Origin: Mauremys mutica
Taxonomy: Eukaryota > Chordata > Testudines > Geoemydidae
Direction: 5' to 3'
Length of the DNA stretch: 64,000 nt
Assembly (NCBI RefSeq): GCF_020497125.1
Contig: NC_059081.1
Coordinates: 17,083,105 to 17,147,104, forward strand
Below, in pieces: positions 1 through 12,089 of the stretch (within the stretch, counting starts at the first letter, position 1; each line of letters begins with the position of its first letter). Both the position numbers and the translations under genes were made by a program. The notes beneath the pieces were generated by a model, which was not told the origin of the DNA, searched no databases, and saw nothing but the letters and a program-made list of their open reading frames with translations.

Positions 1-3000
1 TAGGAAGAACTTTTGCTGACTGTGTCCCCATTCAGCAATGTTGTTCATACCACTAGGCTAAACTGTGATGATAATTATTAACAACAACACATAATAGCAC
101 CTCAAGGACAACCAAACTGGGTTCCCATTGTGGTAGGTGCTGTACAATTATAAATTTGTTCATGGGAAATCTCTCAGTAAAGAGGTCCTCTCAATTAAGT
201 GAAATATATTATAGTAAATGTATAATTCTTTTTAAAAAATCATGATTTAAAATTGCTGGCTAGACAATTCAGTCTTTTCTGACACATTACTTTACTCTTT
301 TTCAAAACTGTCTCAGTTGAATCCAACCCTTAAAAGTAGATTTTAATGTTTTAAACATTTACCCCCAAAAGTAACAAAGAAATGCAATTTTCACACCCAA
401 GACACTTTATTTGGTGGGATACCAAGGTTCTCTCTTTAATTAGGTAAATCACTATTTAGTTTTCTTGTAAATTAATATTTTCTCTCTGTCTCATACAAAC
501 CTGAGGCAAACAGCAAGGGTCCAGTTCTGAGAAATACATCCAACCCAGTATTCTATCTTTGGCTGTTAAGTGTTACATTCTTCTGTAAGTCACAGTGAGT
601 AAGTTTAGTTATGGTTCATAAACCCCAAACTCAATTTCTCATCCCCTATACCCAATGGACTTATATCAAGTCATCTGTCATAACCCTTGAATGATTTTCC
701 TAAAATGTATTTTTTATATAGGCATACACGTGTATACTCATTCCCTGGCATTTGTAAATGGAAATATAGCATATTATAATGAATCATTTCAAAAGTTAGT
801 TTTGAAGAGAAATAAACTGGGATTATCAAATCTCTTCCCTGAGGATAGTGACATTCTGATTAAGTGCTTCACAAAGTTCCTTTCTTGATATTTTTTACAG
901 AAACTGCGCCTGCTGTGTTTGCCCTCTGGTTATTGGTTTCACCTGTAAACAGTTCACTGCCACTGCTGACTCCACTAAACATCTTCTTTGTACTTCAATC
1001 TGCATTTTATGTGAACTCTGGAGCTATTAGCCACTAATATCAACAGCATTGCACAGTCTAGGAACATTTATTGCTCCCCTGCTTAGTTTAATGTTCCTGC
1101 CTTACTACAATAATATTATTAACAGTCACAGAGTACAATAAAAGAAAATTAAGTGTTTATTTTGTTTAGGCTTTAGCCACTTTACCTGCAGCCTTTTTCC
1201 ATTACATTTGCACATAAATGAGCATACACTACATTTTTTAGATGCAAATCAGGCTTTAACTCCCCTAATCATATTGTTCTTTTTCCAGTCATCTTCCAGG
1301 CCACTTTATTTGTTATTGTAAATGCATGTATATTATGGAAAAAAAAATGTGCATGAGATAGCTATTCACCTCTCTAATACACTTCATTTACATATTTTCC
1401 TTTTAAGAACAATTATTTTCCAAACAGTCAGGCTGTAATATATGCATTCAATAGACTGCAAAACATCTTCATGTTACATAGACACCACTACAGCCTGTTT
1501 GCATCTTACTGTGTGGGTGTGGGTTTTTTTTTCCCTTACAGTACGGTTCTGGTTTTTTTCCTAACTTGCTAGATAGATATATAGGAAATGGACTAATGTA
1601 TCTTGCAAGGAACACACGAATGTACTGCAGAACAGCTTTAAATAAATTCTCACCAAAGACCAGCCCCACTGCACAACATAGTCAGTGTATGAACTTGAAC
1701 ATGCTATTTACACATCTGGCACCCAAAACACCATCTATAATTCCCCTTTTAGGCTCTTGTCATGTATCAGCCTCTCTATGACTTTATGCTGGACCAAACC
1801 AAGACAGTCCCCTTCTACCATACGCTCATGTTGCTTGCAATGCTATTGTTTTCTGGCATATCTTGCTATTTTCTTTGGTTTGAATTCTTTTACCCACAAT
1901 ACATCATGTCACAAGGACTGGGTTTAAGACTAATTTAAATCCTCTCTTCTTCCTCCATGTGAGAAAGTGTGTATGAGCAGGAGAACTAGGGCCAAACCCT
2001 CAATGGGAGTTCTGCCTTGGACTTCAGTGGGACCCAGATTTCAACCTTGACTTTAGCAGCCATCCTGTAAGGTTCCAACAAAGAACTAAGATATAAAGTA
2101 ACACTTTCTTGGGACCACATTAAAACTCAACCTGGCCCCTGACCCATCCATGCAAGACAAACTAGTCATTAATCCTCATGCCAGCCATTTGGCCATCTGT
2201 GTGTCCATTTAGCACTGTACAACCCTTGATGAGTGATTTTTCCCCACGGGATTAATCCAAACACAGTAAAGTTTTTGTTTAGCTAAAACAAGCCCAATGA
2301 GGCCTTATGGGCAGATGCAATTCTATGTACCCAAGTTTTTCAAGACCAGCTCTTGAGATACTTAAGTCATGTGGTTTACTTGACTGGCTTGCTCTTCTTT
2401 GGGCTCCCTCCAGTGCATTCCTTTTTTTCTCATGTCAAAGTTTCCAGACCTGAATACAGTATTCCCGGAACAGTCTTACTATAGCCAAATGAAGCAGGGC
2501 TATCACACCTCCTTATTCTTTGACTTGATGCATCTGGGTTTACAGCCCCAAATTCCCACTTTCAGAAGCAGTGTAAATAGCAATACTTTGGAGTCTATTT
2601 GTTCGGAAATATTCTTGGTTTACTCCAGTATAATTTGTATTATATTGACACATCTGAGAACAGGGAAGGAAAGGGGAGACATAGCGATTCATTATTGTGA
2701 TTAACAGAATTAGCATTTTCTTATCAAATTCCAGGTAATCTTGTTTTCTTTTGTGTCAATGTAATTAATCACCATGTTTAGCATTCAGATATAACACCAC
2801 CTTGTATATGTTTTGATTAAATAGACACAAATACATTTTGCAAAATACTTTGAACCCAGACCCATCAACTGTTGTATTCATATTTGGCCCTATCTGCTAC
2901 TGGAATTGACTCAATGAAATTTAAACACTTGCCTGTCGCCCTGTATGCTTTGGTATTCATCTATCCATAAACTAATGATGGTGTACAAAGCTATTTATTA

Positions 3001-3984
3001 CAGTCAAATTCCTTATTTATTTACAGTTATGTAACCCCACTGAAATCAATGTGATGATATGGGATGTGAATGAGGGCATAATTCTGCTTATTAAAATGAG
3101 TGGTTGAAGAAGTGAAAATGCTTTCAGATTTGCCCCTTACTTTACTGATTGTCTAAAAAAAACCCTCTTCATTGGATGGAATGCAAATTGATACTGCACT
3201 TTGATCTTTAACTGAGTAATAAAATAAAATTTAAGAAACCTTTTATCAGTTAATTGAGATTCTCTTCAATTATATAATACAACTTACTAACCTGTAGGGC
3301 TTTTCATTAACAAGGGTTCATCAGTTGTAATCATTTGGCACTCAAATACTCTAGCTAAGCAAGCCAATATAATTGAAGTTGCCAATTTTGCTGACAGATT
3401 TCTTAAGTTACAAGAACATTTGTCAATGTTAGATACTAATTTGGTATCACACTGATTTCTCAGATACAGTAATATCACATTAAAGTCTTAACTGGCTTTA
3501 CTGGAGAAATTAATTTTCAAATACATACTCATTCTTTAAGCTTTTTGGCTAGACCAGGAAGTTCACAGTCACATGTGGTATGTTATCATAGTGAGTAATA
3601 CATACAAGACTCCTAGGAAACTTAATAATCCTCTTTAATCAAGCCTTTTAATAATTAAGATTTTAATCTTCAAGGGTAATTTGTCTGACCCCTCAAAACA
3701 CATTCCCTATTACTCTACCATATGGATTTTGTGTTCTGGCTAGGTGGAGACTCAATGATACTAGTTCAATAATTTGTTCAGAGGATCCTTCTCACTGAAG
3801 AAGTTCCAAGGTATTAAATTGATAATATGCCTGCTAAAGATTTCACCCTGTAGTACAGGAAATCCAGCATGATTAATTCATTTATCTACTCTCCACTTTA
3901 TAAGCACAAATAAAATGAAATAGTACATGTCATACAGGTATAGCACCTTTTCCCAGAACAGTCACAAAGCATTTTACAAACTCT
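1..3984. other. Intergenic or intronic sequence, no gene seen
   Basis: AT-rich sequence with stops in all frames and only short chance open frames. A faint relic of a common turtle motif (text like tcaatgggagtt and acttcagtggga) lies near 1988-2045, and a possible CORE-SINE tail (caaagcattttacaaa) near 3964-3981. I see no exon with convincing splice sites, no RNA gene and no young mobile element. Confidence 0.6.
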
Positions 3985-3990
3985 GGCCAA

Positions 3991-4110
3991 GATCATGCAA
4001 ACACTTAAGCATGTGCCTAACTTTATGCACAGGAATTGTCTTATTGACTTCTAAAGGTATACGCATGTGAGTAAAGTGTTCACATGTCTAAGTGTTTGCA
4101 GAACTGGGGC
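3991..4110. repeat. Small foldback (MITE-like) repeat
   Basis: The left arm tgcaaacacttaagcatgtg starts at 3997. It is mirrored by an inverted right arm (cacatgtctaagtgtttgca) ending at 4100. The inner bases are also partly complementary around a ttgacttct core. This is the layout of the short palindromic DNA elements common in turtle and crocodilian genomes. No transposase and no clear target duplication are visible, so the family is not assigned. Confidence 0.6.
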
Positions 4111-5334
4111 GGGGGCTTGGAAACCCATTCAAAAGTCCTCATTCATGCAAAACTCCCACTGGATCTGAAGAATCATGCACCTATGTCTGGTGTGAAGGGA
4201 AACAAACACATGACCCACTGCGCAACACTGGAAGGAAAGGGAAATTTTTGCTGAAGATATCAGGTTCTATCCCTACTCTTTCTAAAATTGCCATAGTATC
4301 CTGAGGACTCAATTTTTCAACAGGGCTTAGACATTTTAGTGGGTTGGGTGCTAGCATTTTTGTACTGATTAAATGAGTTGCAGGAGCAAATCTTAGTACA
4401 TGTGATTAGAACAATTTAGAACACTAGATTATTGTCCAAAAGTTAATTAGGAAAGACAACTAGATTTCCAAATAAAAACTGCCTGTTGAATATCCACGTC
4501 AAATTGGCAATCCACATAACAAAAATAATGTGAAAAAATTAACTGAGTATATCTGAATAACACATACCTTGAGGAATGCTCAATTTGCTTGCAGACATTC
4601 CATCAGCAGAAAAGAGGTAAAATTAATCAGGTAGAGCATTGCTGCAAATTATTCTCTCAGTTTTAGTAAATATTAATTCAGAGCCAAATCCTGCTGTCCT
4701 TACTCAGTCCCCACCTGTCATCTGTGCGAGTCTGTGTTGGAATAAGGATGGCAGGATGTAGCCCTGTTTTTAATATATATAACAAATATATAATTGCATC
4801 GAATTTTTTCAACAATGAATTGTTAAAGGATGGTCGAACCCCTACTGAAAGTCTCTGTTTGGGTTAGTTAAGGCCTATTTGGTAGATACATGGAGAAAAA
4901 AAGAATCTGTAGAGTCATTTTTCCCCCTCTGAGGTTAGGAAGTGATTCAGAAAGTTCTCTTTGGCCCAGGGCCAAATCCGGCTCTCAGTTACACCTGTAC
5001 AACTAAACTGAAGTCAGTAAAGCCTTGATCTTGCAAAGACAATGTAATGGGACTACACACAGTATGTAACATTATGTATATACACAAGTATTTTCCAGTT
5101 CGGGACCTATAGGAGTGTCGTTCAACTCAAGCAGCTTCTCAATATTTGCTGGAATATATATTTCCAAGTATAGTTCATGGATGATTTGCTCCATGTAAAC
5201 CATGATGTCCAAAGAGCAATAATAAGATCCACCCTGATATCTTGCCAGAAATCCTAGGTGCCACAACTGATTTGCATATTATCATGATTAAGTATTTGCA
5301 TTACAGTAGAGCCAGATGTTCCCATCCAAGATCA
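4111..5334. other. Intergenic sequence, nothing recognised
   Basis: AT-rich with scattered A/T runs and no coding pattern. Short stretches such as ggccaaatccggctctcagtta near 4970-4990 look like worn ends of small interspersed repeats, but I cannot delimit an element. Confidence 0.5.
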
Positions 5335-5575
5335 GGCCCTATAGTACTGTGTCTTGTACACACAACTACTGAGAACAGTCCCTGTCTTGAAGATCTTACA
5401 AGCTAAGTACATAAGACAGAAAAAGAGGGGGGGGAAGTAGTATCCCCATTTTACAGGTGGGGAACTGAGGCACTGACTGAGACATTAAATGAGCAGCTCA
5501 AGGCTATGGCAGTCAGAAATAGAATGCAGATCTCGAGTCCTATTCTACTACTTAACTTCTTCCTGTCAAGTTAAC
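5335..5575 (-). mobile_element. MIR-like CORE-SINE relic, minus strand
   Basis: On the plus strand the stretch near 5442-5475 reads ccccattttacaggtgggga followed by actgaggca. This is the reverse complement of the MIR core text (cagtttcctcatctgtaaaatgggg). Flanking bases continue the match loosely toward a worn tRNA-like head near 5520-5560. It is strongly diverged and no duplication is visible, as expected for an old CORE-SINE. Confidence 0.6.
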
Positions 5576-5659
5576 ATACATTTTCAATAGGAAATAAACA
5601 CACAAAATAACTATTTGCTTGAAATTTTCTCATCCTCAATTGGTTCTTAGAAATTACGT

Positions 5660-5712
5660 GATAACTAGATGATCTCCTGAGGTCCCTTGCAACCCTGATA
5701 TTCTGTGAAACT
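5660..5712 (+). mobile_element. CR1 LINE 3' tail fragment
   Basis: The sequence contains agatgatctcctgaggtccc, then a cttgcaaccctgatattct motif, the standard last 50 bases of reptilian CR1 ahead of its short terminal repeats. Only the tail is present. It may be a heavily truncated insertion or part of an older SINE. The next element, at 5755, is a separate SINE on the other strand. Confidence 0.65.
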
Positions 5713-5754
5713 GAATTCACTAGCACTGAAAACAAAAAACAAACAAAATAGTAA

Positions 5755-5942
5755 TTGGAGATACACCTATTTCCTAGAACTGGAAGGGACCTTGAAAAGT
5801 CATTAAGTCCAGCCCCCTGCCTTCACTAGCAGGACCAAGTATTGATTTTTGCCCCAGATCCCAAGGTGGCCCCCTCAAAGATTGAACTCGCAACCCTGGG
5901 TTTAGCAGGCCAATGCTCAAACCACTGAGCTATCCCTCCCCT
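5755..5942 (-). mobile_element. tRNA-derived turtle SINE with CR1-like tail
   Basis: Read on the minus strand, the element starts with a tRNA-like head. Box A is tagctcagtggtttgag (plus strand 5919-5935) and box B is gagttcaatctttga (around 5878-5892). A body and a CR1-like tail follow (ggtcccttccagttctagg), ending near 5755 in a short ggtgtatctcc terminus. It aligns over nearly its full length with the plus-strand copy at 60560-60744. Pol III would transcribe such a SINE, and CR1 reverse transcriptase would mobilise it through the shared tail. No duplication was clear by eye. Confidence 0.88.
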
Positions 5943-6554
5943 ATATCAGGCTAGTTAAGTGCAAAATAGGGTAAGGTTACTATGTGCTCTGACTTGCACT
6001 CTTGATGTAAACTTAAAATTAGATTTTAATTATTCTTGCTCAGTTCCCGTTATATTAATTGTCAATATCTATGCTTTGGAATTATACACTTACAGCATGA
6101 TTGTAGTCAGACAAAATATTTTTCTAATGACTAAAGGGAGGAGGAAATTGCAGCGAGTCCAAGGATAATATTATGCATCTGATTTGTTATCTTTTAAATT
6201 ATAAAACACAATGCTTTTTAAAGGCTTTGATTTCAAAATGTGGTAAATGACAGGAGAGTATTTCCCTGGGTTTTGCTGCAACAATTTCTAAGATTGTGTT
6301 CCTGCAGTTGTAACACCCACTCAAGTCTTAAGAGTTCTCAGAGGTGATCTAATATTCTCTGAAGCATTGAAAAAAGTTTGAAGGGCTACGGAGAATCTAA
6401 AAATCTCTATTTGTCAGTTGAAAGTTAAAGTTTTAAAGTAAGTGCATTTGTGTTAATGGTTGGTAGACGTGCTCACTTGGAGACATATTCTGATAATCTT
6501 GAGAGGCACCTTATGCCACAATAAGTCCCATTAAAATCAATATTTCTAGATTCT
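5943..6554. other. Intergenic sequence, nothing recognised
   Basis: AT-rich with no coding pattern, RNA gene or delimited repeat. Confidence 0.5.
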
Positions 6555-6688
6555 AAGGGCTAGATTGTGGTTCCCCTTAATCATGTTGGAATGTATATTA
6601 CTCCTCAACTACTCCCGCTGATTTCACTGAGAACACTTGAGAAGTAGAGTACTACTTTACATGAGTAAGGGCATCGCAATCCAGCCCT
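6555..6688. repeat. Foldback element, agggc(t/c)agattgtg family
   Basis: It begins agggctagattgtggtt and ends with the inverted counterpart gcaatccagccct. The core contains ctgatttcactgagaac. The same ends and layout recur at 62666-62797, and looser copies lie near 30136-30250 and 48711-48830. At about 134 bp with inverted ends and no coding capacity, it is best described as a MITE-like non-autonomous DNA element. Confidence 0.65.
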
Positions 6689-6959
6689 AACTGATATATC
6701 TGATTGAGGGCAAAGTGCTAACACTCTTGTTAAACAAAGTGAGTCGCTGCAGTGCTGAATTCCTTATTTTAACTGTGCCTGTTTTTTCAATTAGCAAGAT
6801 TTTTTTTAACTTACATGTGTTTACATTTGCATAGAAAATGTCATATTTAGCACTCAGCTTGTGATCTTAGCTTATCAGCATCTGGCTAATAATCCTAAAA
6901 CAAGCCATCATGACTTAACAAAGGATACTTGGGAGAATAACATGTCAAATCTTCTGGTC

Positions 6960-7927
6960 TACTCAAGATAGTTAAGTCCCAAGCAGACTGCGAAGAGCTA
7001 CAAAAAAAATCTCACAAAACTGGGTGACTGGGCAACAAAATGGCAGATGAAATTCAATGTTGATAAATGCAAAGTAATGCACATTGGAAAACATAGTCCC
7101 AACTATACATATAAAATGACAGGGTCTAAATTAGCTGTTACCACTCAAGAAAGAGATCTTGGGGTCATTGTGGATAGTTCTCTGAAAACATTCACTCAAT
7201 GTGCAGCGGCAGTCAAAAAAGCAAACAGAATGTTGGGCATCATTAAGGAAGGGATAGATAAGAAGACCAAAAATATCATATTGCCTCTATATAAATCCAT
7301 GGTACGCCCACATCTTGAATACTGCGTGCAGATGTGGTCACCCCATCTCAAAAAATATATACTGGAATTGGAAAAGGTTCAGAAAAGGGCAACAAAAATG
7401 ATTAAGAGTATGGGACAGCTTCCATATGAGGAGAGATTAATAAGACTGAGACTTTTCAGCTTGGAAAAGAGACAACTAAGGGGGGGATCTGATAGAGGTC
7501 TATAAAATCGTGACTGGTGTGGAGAAAGTAAATAAGGAAGTGTTATTTACTCCTTCTCATAACACAAGAACTAGGGGTCACCAAATGAAATTAATAGGCA
7601 ACAGGTTTAAAACAAATAAAAGGAAGTATTTTTTCACACAATGTACAGTCAACCTGTGGAACTCTTTGCCAGGCCATGTTATGAAGGCCAAGACTATAAC
7701 AGGGTCATAGATCCATCAATGGCTATTAGCCAAGTTGGGCAGGGACGGTGTTCCTAGCCACTGTTTGGCAGAAGCTGGGAATGGGCAACAGGGCATGGAT
7801 CATTTGATGATTACCTGTTCTGTTCATTCTCTCTGGGGCACCTGGCATTAGCCACTGTCAGAAGACAAGATACTGGGCTAGATGGATCTATGGTCTGACT
7901 CAGTATGGCCACTCTTATATTCTTATG
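6960..7927 (+). mobile_element. CR1 LINE, 5'-truncated
   Basis: A plus-strand CR1 copy that keeps the last part of ORF2, the 3' untranslated region and the terminal text ctcttatattcttatg at 7912-7927. The ORF2 part is almost identical in wording to 22735-23460, so both belong to one CR1 subfamily. The 5' boundary is set where similarity to that copy begins, around 6960. CR1 elements usually arrive 5'-truncated and without long target duplications; none is visible here. Confidence 0.9.
7047..7710 (+). pseudogene. CR1 ORF2 remnant, C-terminal part of the reverse transcriptase polyprotein
   Basis: The first frame (7047-7505) encodes about 152 residues beginning MKFNVDKCKVMHIG, the conserved stretch just after the FADD palm motif in CR1 and related LINEs. 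Typical later motifs follow: DLGVIVD, then MVRPHLEYCVQMWSP, then VQKRATKMI. The frame breaks at a G-run near 7481-7487 and continues from 7510 in another frame with TRGHQMKL and [14 protein letters not shown], which end the ORF2 thumb/C-terminal region. The catalytic palm and the endonuclease are absent because of 5' truncation. The fragment cannot encode an active enzyme. Its frames stay largely open, so decay is modest. Confidence 0.9.
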
Positions 7928-8329
7928 GTCTGTTGTGGCAGAGCTGTTTCTTGGTCTTAGAGAAGTTACAGTCTCAAATTCCAGTTGTAGCATTAATTTT
8001 CCAAATTATTTTTTTCAAGTTGCACATCAATCCTCCCCCTTCCTGTGGCATGCTGTATATATTTATAAACAAAATAATGCATGTGGTAGTACCATATTGG
8101 ACACCTGATTTAAAGTAAAGTAGCAGCTGAACACACATACACTTGTAGGACCAGAACATTACACTACATTCAGAGACATTACAGTATAAAACAGACAGAA
8201 CACAGGGATGTTAACTAAAGGAGCATCCAGAGATGCTTTACAGAAATACTGTACATACAGTCCCTACACTGAGAAAATGGGGCACCAGAAACAAACCCTA
8301 TTGGTGGGGACCCTTAGAAAACACGACAT

Positions 8330-8412
8330 GAGGAACAATCCTGCAATGGCAGGCCAATGAACTGGATGATCCAAATAGGCCTTTTGGTATCTAACATCTA
8401 TAATTCTAGGTT
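8330..8412 (+). mobile_element. Possible CR1-type 3' tail fragment
   Basis: The text aactggatgatccaaatagg, followed by a cctttt-containing stretch ending ctataattct, resembles the 3' end of a diverged CR1 subfamily. Nothing upstream is clearly CR1, so the assignment is tentative. Confidence 0.4.
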
Positions 8413-10349
8413 TCTTGAATAAAAAATATGCAGTGAATATTTTTCATTTTCATTTCTTGCAACCAGGTTCAGAAATCACTTATCTGAGACTCTGTGTTTG
8501 CCTAGTCACTGTTATATTCAGTTAGAACAGCGGTCATTTATAAAGACCTAAAAGAGTTCTTTGCCACAATGAATGAAGCATTCATGAATTTTAAGGAAAG
8601 ATATTGCACTAATTCCTTGGAAAGAAAATTACCTATATTTCATAGTTACAGAGGGCCAGACTCTCATCCTGAATCTCACGATAAAAGAAGGGATGGAAAA
8701 GACAAAGTCCTATCTGAGAGGCACAACATCTGCAGAAACATGGCTTTTTAGAGAGATCCTCTACTCTTAGTGGCAGACCAAACCAATGCTACACACCACA
8801 TGGAGGCTTGCAGCCATAAACTCTGCCTTGAACTAGGATACTCATGAAGAAGTTATTATACCCAATATCACTATGCTCAAGTGCAGAAACTTGTCTGTCC
8901 TCATAACCTATAAACCACTGTCACTTTCTAGGCCTGTAGCCAAAATCAGTGCTTAGGAGGATGTCCAGTGAAATCTATCTTATGTGACAACTCAAGGGAT
9001 CAACAAAAATTTTTGGTCTAGACATTAAATATGGTTGTAAAAAATAGTACTGGGAACCTTTGGGACAAATGTGTTGCTTAAAAAAGTGAGTTGCTTCCTG
9101 GATAGCAGACCAGAATGTATGTTTCACTGTATATGCTAGAAGTTTTCAGAGGGTTAATGAATTTAATAATCTTATATTCTTCTGTAAAAATGAAATCATA
9201 TGATGTGTACTCCAGGAATCACTAACAGATTCATAATTAATTTCATAGGAAGTGAGTTATGTAACAGTGTAAAAGAAAAGAACATAATTAGGAGATGGTT
9301 TGTGTTTATTCAATACATTTATGAAATATCAAACTTGACTGGAAAGCCTTTCCTCTGGGATATAAAAATCCCTAGAACACAAAACCACGTTCTCTCATGG
9401 CTTTGCTTATCAATGCATTGAGAAATCTATACAATACAAAGGCCAAGTCCTGATATCCATGAGAGATTTCCTGAGTAAGGACTGAGTGAGAATGGAGTAA
9501 GGACCTCAGAATTTGTCTCCATAGTTTGAAGCAAACTAACAAATCAGAGAAAGTTGCCAAGGGGATGTTAACTCGTCTGCAAACTAGGAACATTTTTCTA
9601 ATCAAAAAGACTTACTTCAGAGGCTCATGGAATGTTAGCACAATAACTGGCTTTATCCACCCTCATTTTGTGTTGGAAATTAAAATACATTTTAATTGCA
9701 TTTAACTTACACCATGGTGGCAAGAGTAGGGGCAAAGGCAACACATTTTAAAAATTAATGTGTATCTGATATAGAAAAGTTTTCCACAGAGAGAGTTAAA
9801 TTTAAACCAATAGTAAACCAGTCATGTTCAGGAGCACGGGCAGGCACTTCAATGAAGAGTTTAGACCAAGTTTACCTCCCTAATATTCACAGCACAGATT
9901 GCCTCTGAAATGCTGAGACTTAGCATGGGACCCTTCAGCTCTGCCGATTGCTCCATTTCCCCAAACAAGAAAAACCTAGAAACACTAGCAGAAAATCAGA
10001 GGTGGCTGATCGACCTGTTGACCACCTGGCTGGTGGATGGGAGTTTTGTCTTGTTGAAGTCAGTAGGAGTTGTGCTCTACAGTGTGCAGAATGTAAACAA
10101 ATGTAGACTGTGAGTAAAATTTTCAAAATGGTCTGAGTGTCTTAGGATCTGAAGTTCCATGGGAAATGAGCGAACATAGGCTATGTCATCATAGGGTAAG
10201 AAACAGTGTGTCCACTCATTTCATTCCCAGCAAGCAAATCACCCACTCCTGGAGTCCAGTCTTTCTTAACCACTCAGAAGACATGACACCAACTGTGGGG
10301 TGGAGGGTGCCTGAGGGCTAGATTTACCCAAGTATAAAATGTCCATGTG
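8413..10349. other. Intergenic sequence, no gene seen
   Basis: AT-rich and non-coding by eye. The 60-75 residue open frames have no recognisable domain. Worn repeat text such as gaagtcagtaggagttgtgc (near 10056-10075) is present. Confidence 0.5.
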
Positions 10350-10550
10350 TAACACTGACAGACCCCAGTCGGTGGTGAACGGGATCGAACCTGGGATCTC
10401 TGGAGCTTAGTGCATGAGCCTCTACTGCATGAGCTAAAAACCATATGACTCTTAGCTAAGGCTGTAGAGCAGACTCATTAGTTTCTCTCTAAGTGGTCTT
10501 GGTGCCACTAGATGGTACAGAACACAACACCCAGAAGGTGTGTGGGTTAT
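10350..10550 (-). mobile_element. Interspersed repeat with a tRNA-like segment
   Basis: On the minus strand the element carries tagctcatgcagtagaggct, then a spacer and caggttcgatcccg, matching the spacing and sequence of tRNA A and B boxes. It ends in gaccccagtcggtggtg-type text near 10365 on the plus strand. No anticodon stem or full cloverleaf is evident and extra sequence lies on both sides, so this is a tRNA-derived repeat rather than a tRNA gene. I cannot name the family. Confidence 0.6.
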
Positions 10551-10678
10551 ACATGCCAGGCCTTCTGCATCACTTAAGCTTTGAAGATGAACAGCCTGAT
10601 ATAAGTTATAGTCATGGAGGGAGTCATTACAAACTCAGATAGCAAACTTCAATTATTATATCAATATCCTCCCAAGTA

Positions 10679-10802
10679 GGGTGACCAGTCAGCAAGAGTG
10701 AAAAATCGGGACAGGAGGTGGGGGGGGGGGTAATAGGAGCCTATATAAGAAAAAGACCCAAAAATCGGGTTGTCCCTATAAAATCGGGACATCTGGTCAC
10801 CC
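10679..10802. mobile_element. MITE with terminal gggtgaccag repeats and TA flanks
   Basis: A 124-bp element bounded by gggtgaccag at 10679-10688 and its perfect inverse ctggtcaccc at 10793-10802. TA lies immediately outside at both ends (10677-10678 and 10803-10804). The interior has two atcgggac-type stretches in inverted arrangement and a G-run at about 10722-10731. TA flanks suggest a Tc1/mariner-type non-autonomous element. It has no coding capacity. Confidence 0.8.
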
Positions 10803-10804
10803 TA

Positions 10805-12020
10805 CTCCCAAGCCTTCTCATGGCCTCAGTTTGACCCAGTTTTAGACACTCAGGCAGCTGGCAGTACAGAGCACCACCTGTCACCTGTGCAGCCTGAGGA
10901 AAGTAGTCTAAACACTTGTGCCTCTTCAGTGCCATTTGACACCCTTTACTTTCCATGCAATGGCTGCTGGATCCTTACTAGATTAAAGATCATCAGATGG
11001 CCATAGAGAACTCCGAGTGGTACCCTATGCTCTGTGTATAATAAAGAATGCATAACAAATATGGTATGTGGATTTAGGCTTGATCCAAATCCCAAAGTCA
11101 TTGACTTTAATGGACTTAGGACCAGGTCCTTAGTACTTTAGACATGATTGTAACTGAAGCACAAAGATTACAATAAGATAGTATAATTTTCATGGACATA
11201 ATGATAAAAATAAAAGTGATATTAAAGCAATGCTAAGGGTACAAATAAACACATGGGATCCGATGCTCCCTTGCTGGTGAGGAGGACATTTTGAAGCATA
11301 GATATGTACAATCTTCCTCCATTTTATGATGCTGTATTTGTCCCCTCCACAAATGTCTGGGAAAAAGATATGTAATCCAGACAGAGACGAGCAGGGGAGA
11401 GCAGCTCTAAGCAGCTCTGAACTCCGTGTGGACTGAATCTCACCTGAGAAAACAGGATTAGTTAATGCTGAAACAGCACTCTGATTCCTATCAGCTGCCA
11501 TCTCAGACTCTCAGCCTGAAGCCCTGCAACTGAAAGGAGCACAGCTAGAGATAGGCATGCTGCCAGAGTTTGGATAGGGGTGAGATCAGTGGTATAGTGG
11601 TAGAAATAGAAATGGGTGAACTGAACTAAACTAAACTCCATATTTCCTAAATGAGAAGTGGATAAACTCCATTTACCTGCATTCTTCATCACCTGCACTA
11701 TCAGGTGTGAGCAAGAAGTAACACAGGAGTTCCCTCTATGTTCATGACCAAGGATCTGTGAGACTAGAGCCAGGATTTTATACAGAGCCCTGACATTCCC
11801 TACGTTTGCTTCACTCTTCTATCACCATATTCAGAACAGTTCCTTGCACAAGGAGAGGCAGGGAACCCATTGGCCACACATCAAACCCACATGGGCTTGC
11901 TATCAGTGTGTCATTCTCTGCACATTTTTATCCTGAAAGAGAATATAGTGGACATAAAAACCAAGAGAATTCTCAGTTAAAACTGCTATAATCGCTTTGA
12001 AACCTCCTTTTATCTATACA
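10805..12020. other. Intergenic sequence, no gene seen
   Basis: Mixed AT-rich sequence. A relic of the tcattgactttaatggactt type lies near 11097-11116. The minus-strand open frame near 11190-11501 (about 103 codons) has no recognisable motif and is treated as chance. Confidence 0.5.
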
Positions 12021-12028
12021 TTTTAGAC

Positions 12029-12081
12029 CAGGGGTTCGCTGTGTGATAGGGGTCACCAGTACAAAAGTTTGAGAAACACTG
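12029..12081. mobile_element. 53-bp minimal hAT-type remnant with 8-bp duplication
   Basis: The element runs from caggggttcgctg to gtttgagaaacactg, ends typical of hAT/Charlie-like elements (the reverse reads cagtgtttctcaaac). It is flanked by identical 8-bp repeats ttttagac at 12021-12028 and 12082-12089, the duplication length of hAT transposases. Only about 53 bp remain, so it moved as, or shrank to, little more than its two ends. Confidence 0.78.
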
Positions 12082-12089
12082 TTTTAGAC

